Positions 39,681-54,600 of a DNA stretch of 64,000 bases are shown here, one piece after another. The DNA comes from Casuarius casuarius. Lineage: Eukaryota; Chordata; Aves; Casuariiformes; Casuariidae. How positions within the stretch are numbered: position 1 is the first letter of the stretch; the number at the start of each line of letters is the position of its first letter. The translations under genes were made by a program, and so were the position numbers. The stretch covers positions 434,001 through 498,000 of the forward strand of contig PTFA01000230.1 of the NCBI GenBank assembly GCA_003342895.1. The letters are read 5' to 3'. The notes below the pieces were generated by a model. It worked only from the letters and a program-made list of their open reading frames with translations. It did no database searches and was not told the origin of the DNA.

Positions 39681-41088
39681 TAAGTGTTTCATTTTTCTTA
39701 TTGAGTATAACAAGCTTTTACAAAGCAAATACTTTTTAAAAAGGTTATTCATGTGCTGATGTGTTTGCAAATTTTTTTTGGACAATCTTGTATTCTGAAG
39801 ATGGTTGTGCTATTCTGTATATGAAACTTATTTTGCTTGAGTACGTGGGTGTGCCTCCTTCTCTCCAGCATCTCCAGCTTAGTGAGAATTTAATTAATAA
39901 TGCTAATCTCTCATCAAGATTTGGGATCAGTAGCTTCAAAAACAGTCTTTCTTTGCAAAACATCTTTTATGTGAAGATAAAATTAATGTGGTATATATGT
40001 TTCTTTAGTACCATGTAAGTTTCCTTATTATAATCTTTTTTTGGCCTTGCAGAGCTTAGATGCATTTAATTTTCCATCAAAAGCTGTGTCATGATCTGCA
40101 TTTAGTCTTCTGGAAACTATTTTTGTTTCTGACAATTTTTTCTTTTTTTAATATTCTTAGCATACCCAGATAGTTGGTTAAACTTCATCAAGGTAAACTA
40201 GTAGTTCAGCAGATTGAGTTATGCCAGTTCTGGCTTCCCCTTCTGAGGTTCAAACAATGGCTACTGCGTGGATTTTTTTTTTTCTTTTCTCCTCTTTTTA
40301 TTCTGATTCCAGTGGGGAAATATGATTTATACCATTCATAGAATATTTGTTTAGAATCAGCAACATGGAAGTAATTTGCACATTTATGTTCTGAAATGGT
40401 TCAATAATAAACTGATTGGAAGAAAAACTTTCTCCTTTTACCTTCCTCTTTACAGGATAGCCTGGGTTGTTTCAGTTAGTGGACACTTTAATGAATCTCC
40501 AATAACTTTGAAGTGCTGGAAGTTTTGCTCTGATAATAAAGTTTTGCAACTGGCTGTAAAGTAAGCTTTAAAAATCTTGGTGTTGCAAAATTTTTCAGGT
40601 GGGAGTGGACAACTTATTTGGCTTCCCTTACCTGGAGGTAAGCAGATATGGTTAATTGCTAATAAATTATGAATAAGAAACTAAACACCTTTTCTGAACA
40701 TCACTGTTTCTCAGGACATACCAAGCTTTGCCTGAAGGACAGAGCAAACCAGGGGAAGAAAGAAATAATTTTCCGTATTGCAACTTTCAGCCTTGTCAGG
40801 CCATGTTAAGTGCCTGAGTGCAAGTGTAGAATCAACCAACTGGGCAGCTCAACTCAAGAAAACCCTTCCATAGCCTAAGTGTAGACAAAGTAGGAGTGAT
40901 ATTTGTGTAATAAATCTTACCCAGCCTTCTGAATTCTTAGTCTGATGCCCTTGGGAATTCAAGCAGCAAAGTTACAAGATGTGAGTACCTTCAATATGTG
41001 CACCTCAGGGTTTTAAAGGGTCCTCTAGGGGAGGACAGTGGGGAGGAACTTCCTCAGTGATGAAAGTGAAGCTTCTTGTGGCTTTATT

Positions 41089-41120
41089 GGGGGGGGGGGG
41101 GTGTGCGTGTGTGTGTGTGT
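41089..41120 (+). repeat. G13 run followed by (TG)n
   Basis: A run of 13 Gs (41089-41101) is followed by TG units with one CG. It resembles the 9.0-kb tract with the order reversed. Confidence 0.95.
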
Positions 41121-41983
41121 ACACATTAGATGAATGTCAGGCTGTTGCATTAAATTTAACTTCTGAAATAATTTAGGGTGGGCTCCATACATCGTCAAAG
41201 AACCAAAAAGAAAGTGGTAACACCCCCTGTCAAACTTAAGAAGTGCAAATCGGGAAGAAAAAACCTTGTTTTCTTAACATAGCAGCTACAGTTGTTTCAC
41301 AAGTTCAGACTGTTCACGTTTTGAACAATTAGCAAATACCTTTAATTCTCCCTTCTGTTCCCAGTGGAATTTTTCAAGCATCCCTTCAAGCATTCATTTC
41401 TTCTGCAGTGATTTTAAATGTAAAAGTAATTGTATCCTTCCCATCCACTCCAGTATGAAAGCTAAAATCCAGTGGGTTTGGCTTTTGGCTTAGAAAATCT
41501 TTATTTCTTAGAAATCTCTAGTCTCCTTTCAAGGAACTAAACCTGGCCTTTAGTGAAGTTTTTAGCTTCCTGCCTGCTTTTCTTGTTCATCTTGCGAAGT
41601 ATCAGACTTGGCATTGCCTTCCTCTTTTTGGAACCTTCAAGCATAGAGGACCAGAGCACTCGTATTGTTTTCATGGTTGGCCTCACAGAGGACATGGGAG
41701 ACAGGAAGCTGAACTTAGTATGATACATTGTGAAAAAATTTTATACAGCTCTGTTTTTTTCCTCTGTCCTTGCTGATGTGCTCTTGCGTGCTCTCTCTTT
41801 ATGTATATACAATCTCAATTCGTATCTCAGTATCTTCATTGAAATCTTTGGGGACAAATTAGCATGCTTATTTTAGGACACCTGGATGAAACCTAGTTCC
41901 AAACTGTGCAGTAATACCTCTCAGCAGTGAGTTCCTATTACCTATCTTTGCATCATATTCCCTCTTTGCAGGAGGAGGGTTTG

Positions 41984-42017
41984 TTTTTGTTTGTTTTTTG
42001 TTTTGTTTTGTTTTTTA
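41984..42017 (+). repeat. (GTTTT)n tract
   Basis: GTTTT and GTTTTT units; low complexity. Confidence 0.9.
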
Positions 42018-45000
42018 AGTTTTTGAGGGTATTACTTCTAGAGGGTATTAAACACACAAAATTATGTGACCCAAAATCATGGTGATTTGATAAGCAGTAA
42101 AACTGGAGAGTAAATTATTCTATGGGTTACCAAGTGCTTTGAGCAATGTTTGTTGTTAATACATTGTAAGATGACAAAGTTACTAAAGTGAGTTTGTTTA
42201 CTCAGAACACACTCCAGACAAACAGCACACTACCAAAAAAAAGTTGATGTGTCATAAAGCATAGGAATAAGAGGAAACCGTGACAATATTTCAGGGCCAA
42301 GTACAGCTGCATACTGTCAGGTTTGTCCAAGATACCAATCTGTTGACCTCAGTGTGATGAAACAGAACTGAATCTGGCATAGCTTTTTGATACCAAAAGA
42401 GAAAACGAGCCTTTGTTTTTGCAGAGTAAGCCATATCAGCAAAGTAATCAGGAAGGCACACTGTGTTTCAACCTCTCTCACCAAGTAAACCAAACACTTT
42501 CCAGTAACTTGTTTGGGAGAGATTCTTGCCAATATGTCTTGACTCATCTTACTTAGGCGTGGATTCAGAAAGGGTATTGAAAAACTGTTCTGAGAACAAG
42601 AAAAAATGCTGATGACTCAGTTGCAGGTAGAACTGATTTGGGGTCAAATTTCAAGTAGTCCTCTATCAGTGTTATTACTTGCTTACTTTCATAATCTGAA
42701 CAAGGAGATTGGCAATTGCTCTAACATTGCTTAAATCTTAAAACTTCCATTGTGTAGTAGACTACTCTAACAGCTCAATATTTTTCTTCACAGTTTGGAT
42801 CATCTGCTCTCTCCATGTTTTTCCATTTATCCTTGGGTTTTATTTCAATATTACAACTGGATATTAAGGCTACATTATTTTCCTATGCTTTAGTTTTAGT
42901 CCGTCAGATTTACAGGGCTCAAGTGCACTGCAAAGACACAAGATTGCCTGTCTTCTGAACATTTGATTATTTATTTGAAAATACTGAGGATAAATCATGG
43001 ATGTAGACTATGCACTAAAGATGATACGGCAGACAGTTGAAAGAGCTTCAAATTTATTTGCAGAATTATAACAGAGGATGCTATAGTCAGGTAATCTTAG
43101 TCAGTAATCCTTGTTGAATGCTCAGTAAGACAATCTGGCATCCCCTCCCTGGTTTGCAGGATTCCTACAACTGTTGGCAAGGGCTTGTGTGTTTTAACAC
43201 ACAGCTTTTGTCTTAACATTTAATCTCATTTATACTAAGATTACACTGGTGTCCAATGACTCTCAAATTTTACTTTTTCTCAGAAATGAAATTCCAGAAT
43301 ATGGAAGGCTGTAATTATGCCACATAAATCTGCAGAGACTTTTTTTGCTTCTGCTAACTGCTTTTTAGCTTTCTAAAGTGTAAAAGCTTTATAGGATTGA
43401 CATGGATGCCAGTTTTGTGACTAGGATCCGAGGTGACTAGGATGGAATCATCCAGGCAATACTGACACTGATTAAACTAATCTTGCCGTGGCTGCGTATG
43501 AGAATGAACAGAGACGGATACTAGGGCTTTCAGTTTGAGGAATAGGGCCCAAAGGGAAATAAGGAATGTAGAAATACAGAAATCTCCTGACTCTTTGTAA
43601 TGACCCTCTTCTTGGGGAAAACTAGCAGTGAAAATAGTTTGTATGAGTTTTTTTCCTCTTAATCCCAACATTATATCATGTTGGCCTTCCCATTTTGGTT
43701 GCCCAGTATCTGTAGGCCATTAACAAAGCTGGGACGTATTGAGCATACATCCGTGATATCACCTAAGTGAAATCTCAACTGATGACTCATCCTGAAACAC
43801 AGAAAGGATATGAGGTAATAAAGGGCTTTACATTTGAAACTATTTCATGACTTCTATCATGGAGGAATATCAAGTTTCCATGTTCTTTTGCTGACTTTTC
43901 CCTTTGGTATTTGTTCAAAATTGCTTGAACTTAGTGGAGATATTTCCCACATATTTCCATTAAGGCAAAATAACTCCACACACTGTCAGAGGTAGTTGAT
44001 CTCTTGAGGTAGGAGCTGCTGTTAAAATTTTGTGTTGGATTACTATCTGATGATTGCCCCATGTCCCCTACTTTCCATGTCTTTTCTGTGAAAAACATAA
44101 AGTGCTGCATACTAGGTATGCAAAGTTATCACTACTTAGTCTGCAGAAAATGTTTGTTGCTTTATTAATCCTTGTTGTTTGGATCCAGGGACTTCTACGT
44201 GTGTTCACTTGAAAGATAATCGAATGATGACGTTCTCAAATACTTCTGGTATGTCTGGAATTAAAAAGGGGAGTAACTAGAAACTGGCTTCATATTTACC
44301 TGTTCAAAATGTTATTTTCCCCAGTTCAGAGGATGGAAGAAGGATCATTGTAGGCTTCATGATTTTTTGAACTAATAACCTGTTCTGATGCAGTGGGTGA
44401 ACTTGCTTTGAATCATTCATTAGACAGTGGAAGTTGAAAACATCTCTGAGTTTACTTATGTTTTAGTCTTCAGTCTGAAAGTTAGAGATTGGAACCAGAG
44501 AACTGTGGCATGCAAAACGATTTAAAGGCTTGGAAAGAAAAGGAAGACGCTTGTGACTTAAAACCACTGAAGCCTTGGCTGTCTTTAAAAATGAGTTGTT
44601 TACTACAGTGTTTGTCTTTCTTAAATCTTAAAATCTCTGAATCTAAGACTTGAGAGAGCTTTTGCAAGCATGTTCTTCTAGCAAATGCCAGTGACTAACC
44701 TGAGCAATTTTTGGTTCCCTCTTTCCTTTTTGTGGAAGGGGAATGGTTGTTTTTAGTTCTGCTGAAACTTGCAGAACTTGTTTAGGGGCAGGCAACAAAA
44801 AAAGTAGAAATCTCAGTGTAAATCTGATTACAATAACCAGAATGGTATTTTTTACATTGTAAAAATCATAGCTAACTGAAACTCCTTATTTACCAGAGCC
44901 GAAAATAGTTTTGCTCTATTAAGGTTAAAGGAAGCGTCTGGTATGACATGTACTCCGTTAAGACTTCGTTTTTCTTTAGGATGGATTGTCCCTGAGGTGG

Positions 45001-48000
45001 TATGTTAATTGAAAAAACAGTGGTATTGCATGGAGTTTTCTTAATAAAAAAAACTTTTTGGTGTGAGAGACACCAATTTCTGCCTTCAGTCTGGATGCAG
45101 GTAGGTTGAAATGTCAGTCAGTCTTCTAATGGAGCTGAGGAAATAAGAGGCTTCCTTTTAAATGCTGAGGGAGTTGTTTATGAGGAACATCCAGAATGAG
45201 CTGGGGACTCCTGGTCACAGTCTTCTGACACAGGACATCCACCCAACTTTTAATTACTTTCAGCTACAAACTGTTGGAAGTTCAACTCTCCCTTTGGAAC
45301 CAATCCAATATTTTGATTTCCTTGATCAATTGCCAAATTAGTGAAAAGAGTTTGTACCAGGTTACAATTCCTTAGCTCCTTCAGTTTTCCTGTCTTGTGA
45401 TGTAATCAGAAGGGAACAGCATCAAAATTTTCACTGAGATGGTAAGTGATGTGTCTGGGGACACATCACTGAAGAGTTGCTGCTTCTGATGGTATAATGA
45501 TATGTTTTCCAGCCCCTGCTCTACGATTGACAAAGGAAAGCAGATTTAAAAAAAATTTTTTTTTCACTTGAGATGAGGGAAGATATAGCTGGCTGAATGC
45601 TTGCAGATGAATCATGTTGGTGTGCTAGTGCGTAAATCCCAATTATAGAGATAAAATTAAGTATGTAGAACAGTATGCAGGTAATTCATTAAGTTGGGTT
45701 CTCGAAGAAATTTCTCTGCTGTTAAAATGCAGTAGGGTGGCCTTCACAGGCATCTTTTAAATGAGAGAACCGTTATTTAATGCAGTGGGTTATCTGAGGA
45801 GCATTTGGGGAGTCTCTGATCTGGCACTGGTTATGAAGTCTGTCTTACTCTTCATGGCTTGTGACATAATCTTTTCTCACGTCTATTCAAGTTTTAAAAT
45901 GGACGAACAACTGCAGAGGTCTTGATGAAACCCTTGCAGCAAGATTCGTGCAGCTGCTCTTACACACCTGTTAAACTGTGCTGTGATCTGTAGTTCCCTC
46001 ATTTGATCTGTATATATGCAAGACAGTACTCTGTATAGTATAGCTGAAAAGTGCAAGAAGTGGCGTTGGTGTTTTAAGTCTAGATTATTTTAGAGGTGGA
46101 ACTCTACATCTGGATAATACTGTCTAGCATGGTATTGAAGAATCCAGTAGTATGCTGAAAGTGCTGTATACTTTGAAATACAAAGGAAAGATTTGATTAT
46201 TTCATCTGAAAGAGTTTATTCTCTTTGGAATATTAACCTGCTCTAAGTTTTGATTCTACTTGTTGATCTGGATGCCTAAGATTTCTTCTGTAATTTAATG
46301 GAATTTATTCACTTGGAGCTAGCAGTGGATAGGCACATTTTAGTTATCCTGGACTGAAATGTTCTTGGGGAAGTACAAAGGAATGTACTCATGTTAGTTA
46401 GTACTAAGCGTTGAAGAGTTATCAGCGTTTAGTCTGAGGAAGGATTGTATTAGTGCTACATTGCATAATCCTTAAATAGCTTTCCTGTTAATTGTAGAAC
46501 AGGGTTTGGCGATAAAAGCCTTTTGTGTGCAATTAATAAAGCCCTCTGTCTTTTATTTTCTCCATTACTTTCTTTTCAACTTTTGGTTTTCATAAATATG
46601 AAGATAAGTAACCTTCAGAGGGCCCACAAACTTCTAATATTTTAGAATACTCTAACTGGTTTTATGCTTTAGACTGTTCACATTTGTATGACTGTAGTTC
46701 AGAAGGTAAAAGAGTGCTTTTCTTAAATTTATGTTCAGTTCATTGAGATTAATGCTGCTTTTGAATGATCGTTTAATATGTAGATAAACCCCCAGTTTCA
46801 AGCAGCTAGAGTATTTTTGGTTCTGAGTTGTAGCAAATTTAAGAAAATGTTTGGCATTAGTTACTTTACTCAAGCATAGAATTTTTCAGTAGTAGAGGTC
46901 ATATTTATACATCAGCAGTTCATAGATCAATAAAACATGGTTGTGGCTCTAGGATTTGATAATTTTAAAGAATTCTAGAGCCATTTCCATACTTCAGGAA
47001 TTCACATCTTTGGGAGGCAGAACTGAATTAAAGCAGCTGGGATCATTTTCTAGAAAATTTAAAGACAGTTTAGGTTAGTTATTTGAAATGAACGTGACTC
47101 TTTTAGATATGGTCTAAACTGTCTAATTAGTTCTGTGTTGTTTTGTTTTTTCCTGTAAATTATATAATACATGGAAAGTATAAAAGAAAACTGAATAGTG
47201 TATACTATAACACTTTTTCCCCTCTGTTTCATAATTTGCTGTAAGGTACACAGCTTTTTCTGTGAAGACAAAATATTGCACTGTGAAGCTTGGAGAATTA
47301 AAACAATTCTAAGAACAGGTGTTTCTACGTAACTTTAGCATCTTGTCATACTTGGAATTTTCTCTTCTCCCCCTCTCCTTTTTTTATAATACCTTGTAGC
47401 ATTTTTATGCCTTATAAAATAAACTAGCTCAGATAGGGCCTCTTGCTTCACTGGCGTAAGAAATGTAGTGTGCAGTGGCATGTATAGTAATGGAGCTAGA
47501 CAAATTCTAGTTGGCATATCTTAATAAAATGTGCCCATTTCATGGGTATTGGCAATTGGTTGTACGCAAAGAAAAACTTTTTTTTTGAGTTGAAGCAAGC
47601 TTCTTCCCTTAAAAGATACCAATGAAAGCTCTACAGTAGTGTTGCAATATTCCTGTATGGGCTTGAAGTCCAGATGGAGAGAAGAGGTGGGAGGATTGCT
47701 TTAGTCAGAAAGTTTAATTCTTTAGCCTAGTTATTGTATGTTTTGTGATATCAAGAGGAAATAATTTTATAAAGGAGAACACCGGAGAGAGAAGCGATGA
47801 GATGCAATAGAACTTCTTGCCAACTGTTCTACAACGTACTCGATAGCTGACGGGGAAGCTGAAGGTTTCTTTCTGAGCCTTTCAGTTGATTTAATACAGC
47901 TCCCTGACTAGGTTAGCTGTAGACCTGTCTTTGTTTTCATGCTCTGTCTATAGGATTTTTTTAGTGTGAGTAAAATCATTCATTAATTCTATAAGTTCAT

Positions 48001-48648
48001 TTAAAAAATGGTCATACAAAACACTGTCAAGGGTCAATTAGCTTGATAATCCTGGAATAAGCTATGGACAGTGGATTCCATAGAGACTGGTAAGATTTAT
48101 ATTACTTTAATAGCAATTTATAATTTGAAAAAGTCTTCATATTTCAGTGAAGCTTTTCTTTCTGATTTCAGCAAACCTGTTCAATTTAAATTGTGTAGGT
48201 ACAGCCACCACTTTGCTTCCACTAGTCTTAACACCAGTTCATTCATGTATAATCATTACGTTTATGACAAAAGATTGGCTTAAAACTGAAATTAATTTGC
48301 TTGGATGAGATCAAACAGAAACATGCCAGAAGCAAAAGTCAAGGCCATATAGGACTGTTATTTGCATGTTTTAAACTAAGAAGGACTAAACGATTAAAGC
48401 TACATCTTTTCTCTGGGGATAAAGACCAAAAGGGGCTAGGACATGGTGTCTCATTATTGAACTGCTTAAACTTTGTTTTTTATGTGTCATTCTAACACCT
48501 TCAGAGCTTTACTTCCTTTCAGCAGAGTGATGCAAAAAATGTGGAAGGCACTTCATAATTTGTACTTCAACTGCATTGCATCAGTAAGAGGATAATTTTT
48601 TTACGCAGCCCTGCTGTGCACTTAAAAGGAAAAAAAATATATTCCTTC

Positions 48649-48680
48649 TAGTATATATTGTATACCTAGAGTATATACTA
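48649..48680 (+). repeat. Short AT-rich inverted repeat
   Basis: TAGTATATA at 48649-48657 and its exact complement TATATACTA at 48672-48680 flank a 14-nt loop. The arms are A/T-rich, so chance occurrence is likely. Confidence 0.7.
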
Positions 48681-51600
48681 TATATGACTTGTCTAGTCAG
48701 TGGCATGTTAGGATTCATTTATGTTAGAATTTTGCTCAAAGCTCTAGATAAATATAGACAAAGTTAAGTAAAGAACTACCTTACAAAAGGAGCAGTTTCT
48801 TGTTATTAACCTCAGACTTTTTTATGAGAGTGTGAATACTTGGAGGTGGAGAGAATTGTAAAACAGAGCACAAGATACTGACTTTTTGGTGTGGCCATCT
48901 GGGAATGCTAATCCCTGTGCTTCTTCCTGGTTCCTGATCACATTCCACAAAAGGTCATTATGACCACTGGGTTTTGAAATATTGCATTTCTCCCCATGTC
49001 TTTTCTGTGAAAAAAGTTAGATATATGCAGAGAAAATGTTTACGAATTACTGGTTTTACTAAGGAGGGGGGAATCAGCATGTTACTATGCAATAATTGGG
49101 ATTGTAAATCAATGAAATAAAAAACATCAGCTAAACTGTCAAGGATATTAGGTGTTCTTAAGTCAAATACTTCCACTTGCTTCCATGTGAGCTTGAGTGA
49201 AAACAGAATTGACAATAGATCAGAAATGCATTTGACCCTATGCATGAAATGTTTGTGCATGAAGGACTTCTGATGTACAAGAGATATTGCTATGCAAGGC
49301 TACTGTTTTTATGTAAGCAAACTACTAAAGAAGACACTGTTTTTATATAAACCAATATGAAATGCTTTTACTGACTAGATACATGCCTCTTGTACGTAGA
49401 ATATGTGCATAAGCATGTGTGCACAGGAAAAATATAGCTCAGCATCCTAATTACGGGAAATAGCATGAAATATCTAAAGCACAGGTAAAAAGATGCATTG
49501 CACTAGCGTCTTTTTGGAAATGCTTTCATTTTAAAAAAAGTAACAAACCAAAAATGTGACAGTATTTGTGGGAAGACTTAGTATTCCCCACATGAGTGAG
49601 TCTGTGCAAACTGGCAATTTTGCCTTTCCTGCATGTCATCAGGAGAATAAGGAGCTCATTCTTTTCTAGTCCTGTCCCAGTAATCTTGGAGAAGTTTTCC
49701 AGTTATGTTTCAGCAGGATGAACACCCCTCCCTGCCTGCCTGTCCTGGTGGTTGCAGTTGTTAGCCTCCTCACTGGGACCCACTTTGTTTGCCTTCCGAT
49801 ACAAGCTTTGGTCACCTGATAAGTAAATTAGCTTGCCAGGCTTGGATTGCACTACAGAACTACACTAGAATTCCTGCCAACATTGTTTCAAGACTGAATT
49901 TGAACCTTCATGTAGACCTCTGTCATGAAGAAAAAAAAAATACCTGGGAAAAAATGAATATTCTCCTATGTGGGTCTGGAATTGTCATCATCTTTATAAA
50001 GAAGATCTCTCTTCAAAAGAACTAAGAAAAATGTATTTGTATCACTAGTCATCCAGATAAGCACAGACTGCTTGAATTGTAATACATGACCTACTTTTGT
50101 TTAAAAAAAAGAATCCAGCTGAAATTAGGCTTTGAAACAGTTTTGCACTAGTTAATACTGTTCTAGTCCTTCAGCTTGCTGAGTTGTTCTTGGAGAAACA
50201 AAACCGTATTGACAAACAAGATATCCAAATCTGAAGACATAGTTTTTATCTGGAATTGTGCCATAGGAGCTGAATGTGTGTGGCAGGAAGAGTGCCTGTC
50301 TTTATAGTTGAGTTGTACACTGCAGATTGCATAGCTGATGGCAGTGCTAATCTCAGCTCTGAATGAATGAGTGTTGTGTGTGAGGCAGTATGATTGGCCT
50401 TGGATAGGGGGAAGGAAGGGAGGTAGCTGTGCTGTCTCAGATCGTGAAGATGAATTTTTACCGTTATCTCAAAGCAGTTTGTAGGTTCCTTTCCTGGTTG
50501 TAATAAATCAAATACCTTCCTGGAAAATGCAGTATCATTTAAATAGCATTTTCTGTGAGGATGGAGTAGTGTTGAGCTAGGTGTCTGCCTGTATACCCAT
50601 GTAGTTGTTAGCATCTGTGTTGCTCTCAAGAAATTGTTTAGTGTATTTCCAGGTGCATAAAATAGGTGCAGTTAGCAGCCTCTGAAGTGTAAGGATGCTC
50701 ATCTGAACAGTCTTATTTAGTGTAGTTTGATCACAAGTCTCAGTCCTGTTATGATGCCTCTTCAAGCTTTCAAAATAATGGATAACTCTCAGGAGGAAGG
50801 AGAGGAGGAAAACAGATAATGTCTGCTCCTTTGGAATAAGGCAAAGGGAGAAACATGGTTTGATCCTATGTGGCTTAGTTGGTGTGTAATGAAGAACCCT
50901 TTGAAGGCTGCTTAAAGTAGTTTTCACAGTATGATGTGGTTCCATATGAAATCTTCCTTTTTCTGACTACTTTGAGCATATTGTAGTGATTCTTTTAATG
51001 CATACATCTTCAAGAAGCTTCATAAGGTATAAGATACAGTTTCTTAATTGTCTGTTTTTCTTATTTGCTAGAGGTGTTGGCTTAGCTCAGGCAAAAGCCA
51101 GGTGGCAGGTGAACCTGGGAATGTGAAGCTTTAAAGCCTGGATGAAAGCTATTCGAAATAGTCTGTTTCATGGTGGTGTTAGCCTGTAATTCTTAAATGT
51201 ATTAAAAGAAAAACTCTTGTACTTCATTTTCAGAATTGCTTATGTATGCATATATCTGATCATCTTTTCCTGAGTATATCTTTCAAAATAGAGGGCCATT
51301 TTGAATCCTCCACATCTCTGAAAATGAGGCCTTCTTGCACTTCCTTGTTCTGTTTGCATCTGATATTTAAGAAATCCAATAAAGTTCTTTTCCTGTGAGT
51401 GTTATGGAAATTTTAGGAGTTTCTTTAAAAAGACAGGACGGTGCTATTTAAGTATTGGCAATATTTGCAAAAAAGAAAAAAAATTTCCTCGTACTTGCCT
51501 TTTTGCAAACTGCTGTGTTTTCTCAATTACAGTGTGCCTTCACCTCCCTTGGCAACCAAATTAAAGGATTTATAAATTTTTAAACCAGTAACATTGTGTT

Positions 51601-54600
51601 ACTGTGTTGTTTGGCTTTGGCATGTTGTTATTAACTTAACCAGGAATAAATGTAACAGAAGGGCTTGCAAAGTAGGTTAGACAGGGAGGTTTCCGTAGTA
51701 TTTCCTGTAGTTTCTGGGATGCAAAGCAATTCAAACTAACTACTAAGAAACCATGAGATTAGAGGAAATTACAATGAATACAGACAAAAATGACTAAAAT
51801 GTGTCCTATATATTCAGACTCTCCACAGCTCGTAAAGTCAGTTAAATTAAACTAGTTTCTGGTTTTGTTGAACAGCAAATAAAGGAAGTAAGAAATGTTT
51901 GTGACAAGCTCTTTAATTTGTTTTGATGCTTCTTAAAGAATTCTTTGTGACAGCTTTAGATAGCTCTTCTGTTTTCAGAGATCTATGCAAAATTGAATAA
52001 TAGTTCACTGGAAGAAAACTGATGTGGAAATGTTTAAACTATACAGTTGCTTTATCTTGAAATAGCTCTGTCCTCATCTTAATTAGGAAGCTGCTCACGA
52101 AGCAACTGAAATTTAGCTAGCTAAAATAATGCTTGTGATAACCCCTTGCATAGTATTCAAATATAGTAATTGCTAGCTCAGATTATAGGCGATTTTTAAT
52201 GCATTATGAATCAAAGGAAAGTATGTTTTGCTGTCCGTTTTGTGGTAGTTGCCTATTTCAAAGCCTGCTCCTGACAGATAGGATAAACGAATGAACTTGA
52301 TTGCTCACTTTCCTTTTCTAGTTCCTCTTGGGCAAGAACCTTGGCAATTAATGAAACTTTTTTTTTCCCCCCTCCCTCTCACTCCCTCCCACCCTCCCCA
52401 CCCCCTTCCTAAACTGACAAGGGAAAGCCATGAAGTTGGGTACACAAGGCATTGTACGGAATCTGTAAATATAAGGATGACCTTCTTCAACCTCTGAAAA
52501 AACATTGCATCCATTTGCAGTCTATCGCCTAGATAATTCCTATCCTGTTTGGCTTCTTGCCACCGGGAAGTTCAGTACATGTGGAACCTGAGCACTTGAT
52601 TAGCAAGAGTGGCCACATGGAAAACAAATATCAGGTCTAATGTCTGATTTCAATCAATCTGTATTTAATAAACATCACTACATTTAGTATATTGTTAAGC
52701 ATCCTCGCTAACAGTTGTTATTGTTTATAGAGAAAGGTGTGTACTGTCTGAATTAGTAGTTCTATTAATTGGTAATTTTTAATGAATTTAACCAAAAATG
52801 AATTAATACATTTAACCAAATCAAGATTTAGCACAGAGTCAGGTATTTCATTTATTTGTGACAGCACTATAGAATGCACACCAAAAAAATCCTAGACTGT
52901 AAAAAATACTTTTGAAGCGTATTTACTCTGTTGCTCAAAAGCATTTCACAAAATGTGAAGGTTCTTCCAGGTACAATAAAAATGCATGGCAAAACATGGA
53001 ATTCTGGTGAGTGCTGACTTTTGAAAAACTAGTTAAAAACTAATCAAACCTAGTGTAGACTATAATGTTTCTTTGAATTTACTGATTTTTCCAGATCTGA
53101 AAATTCTTGTCAGTAGCTTTTATTATGTGAGGACAACTTTTTGGAAGGCTTTCAGAGAAGTCTTCATATTAAGATTCCTATAATTTTGTTTGTTTTTGCT
53201 TTGTCATTGACATGAAATTAGTTTTTTGTATTTAAAACTCAAAACACTTAGCCTACCCTGTATAGGGGAACAAGAGTGTGGATATGTGGAGGAAAGTTTA
53301 GGGGACAACCCCAAAGAGCCCTGCTGTTGCATTACATGGAGATAATGATACAAACAGCCAAGTAAAGAGAGTCATTTAGAATGTAACACTCTGGTCCAAA
53401 TATTGATATTTTGGTTTTCATAAGAATTTAGCTATGGGATTTCTAGTTTTATCTTCAATTTCTGAAAAGTTCAGTTGGATATTTCCTTTCTAAGTCCCAT
53501 TGTGAAAGTATCAAAAAGCTGAGTAAGCTAAAATTTTTGGTAGGGTAGATAAGGTATTTGATTTTTACATTATTCCTTCTTGGCACAAGGAGAAATCTGA
53601 GCTGCCTGGAGCTCTGGGAAAAAGACAACGATCATGCTGAGGCTTGTCCATCTTGTAACCACTCTTTATTCACAACAGGGATAGTGTTAGGGGCCACCTT
53701 TGAAAGACCCATGTTACTGAAGATTGAAAAGTTTGAGAATCGTGAAATGAGGAGGAGGGAATTGCAGAACTGGAATGAGTGCCTGAAAATGTATTTGTGC
53801 CTCAGTAGATGTAGGATGAGCAAAAACTGGACTTCCATCATGCTGACCAGGAGAGGCAATACCTGAGGGAGTGGATGACCAGTTTTAACACAAACTCTCT
53901 GGCCTCAGGCTTTCAAATGCCAGTGAAACAAGGTGGTTACTCCCCTGACTTGCAGACCACATCATTGTTTTACCAGTACCACTATCCCTGAGTATATTGC
54001 CGCACCAGCCTGATGCTGTATATAAGATTAGTGCTTTCCCTTCACCCAAGCAAGTATTACAAGACTAAAAGCTGTAAAAGTTCTGAAATACCAATCGAGA
54101 GCATCCTCTAGTACATATTCAAATATATAACCATGCAAACATTTATGAAAACTAAAGTTGGCTTACTGTGCATTGCTTCTCCAGTACAAATGGAACATGT
54201 TTTCATCTGTTTTTTATGTGTTTCTCTAAGTAGGTCATCTTTCAGACCACATTTCTGTATGCATATTTAAAACTGAGTATAGAAAAATGAATTCAAAACC
54301 TTTTTGTTACCCTATGCACTCATTTAGATCTCCCTCATAAATTTTTGGTCTCATGCAAACTAGGTAACAAGTGTGATGTTTTTGCTCAAATAATTGCCTT
54401 TGCACCCTGTTAGGGTACAGAATGGTTTGGGCTAAGCATAGAAAGTTGCATAAACTCAGGCGGTAAGCACCACCAGTAGTAAAAAGCCCACTGAATATCA
54501 GAGGGAGAGTTTGGCAGTACAGGGTTGAAAGTAGCTATAACCTCAGCAGCTGTAGTTAGCCACTGCAGAGAAAAATGTAGATAGTACTGTATGGGAATGA

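Noticed and set aside
50246..50945. Adjacent 127- and 122-codon minus-strand open frames
   Set aside because: No homology recognised, and low-complexity Thr/His/Leu-rich composition reflects base content.
53558..53866. 102-codon open frame with a CxxC pair, possible zinc-finger or transposase remnant
   Set aside because: Only one Cys pair, no further zinc ligands in register, and no transposase motif; could not be supported.
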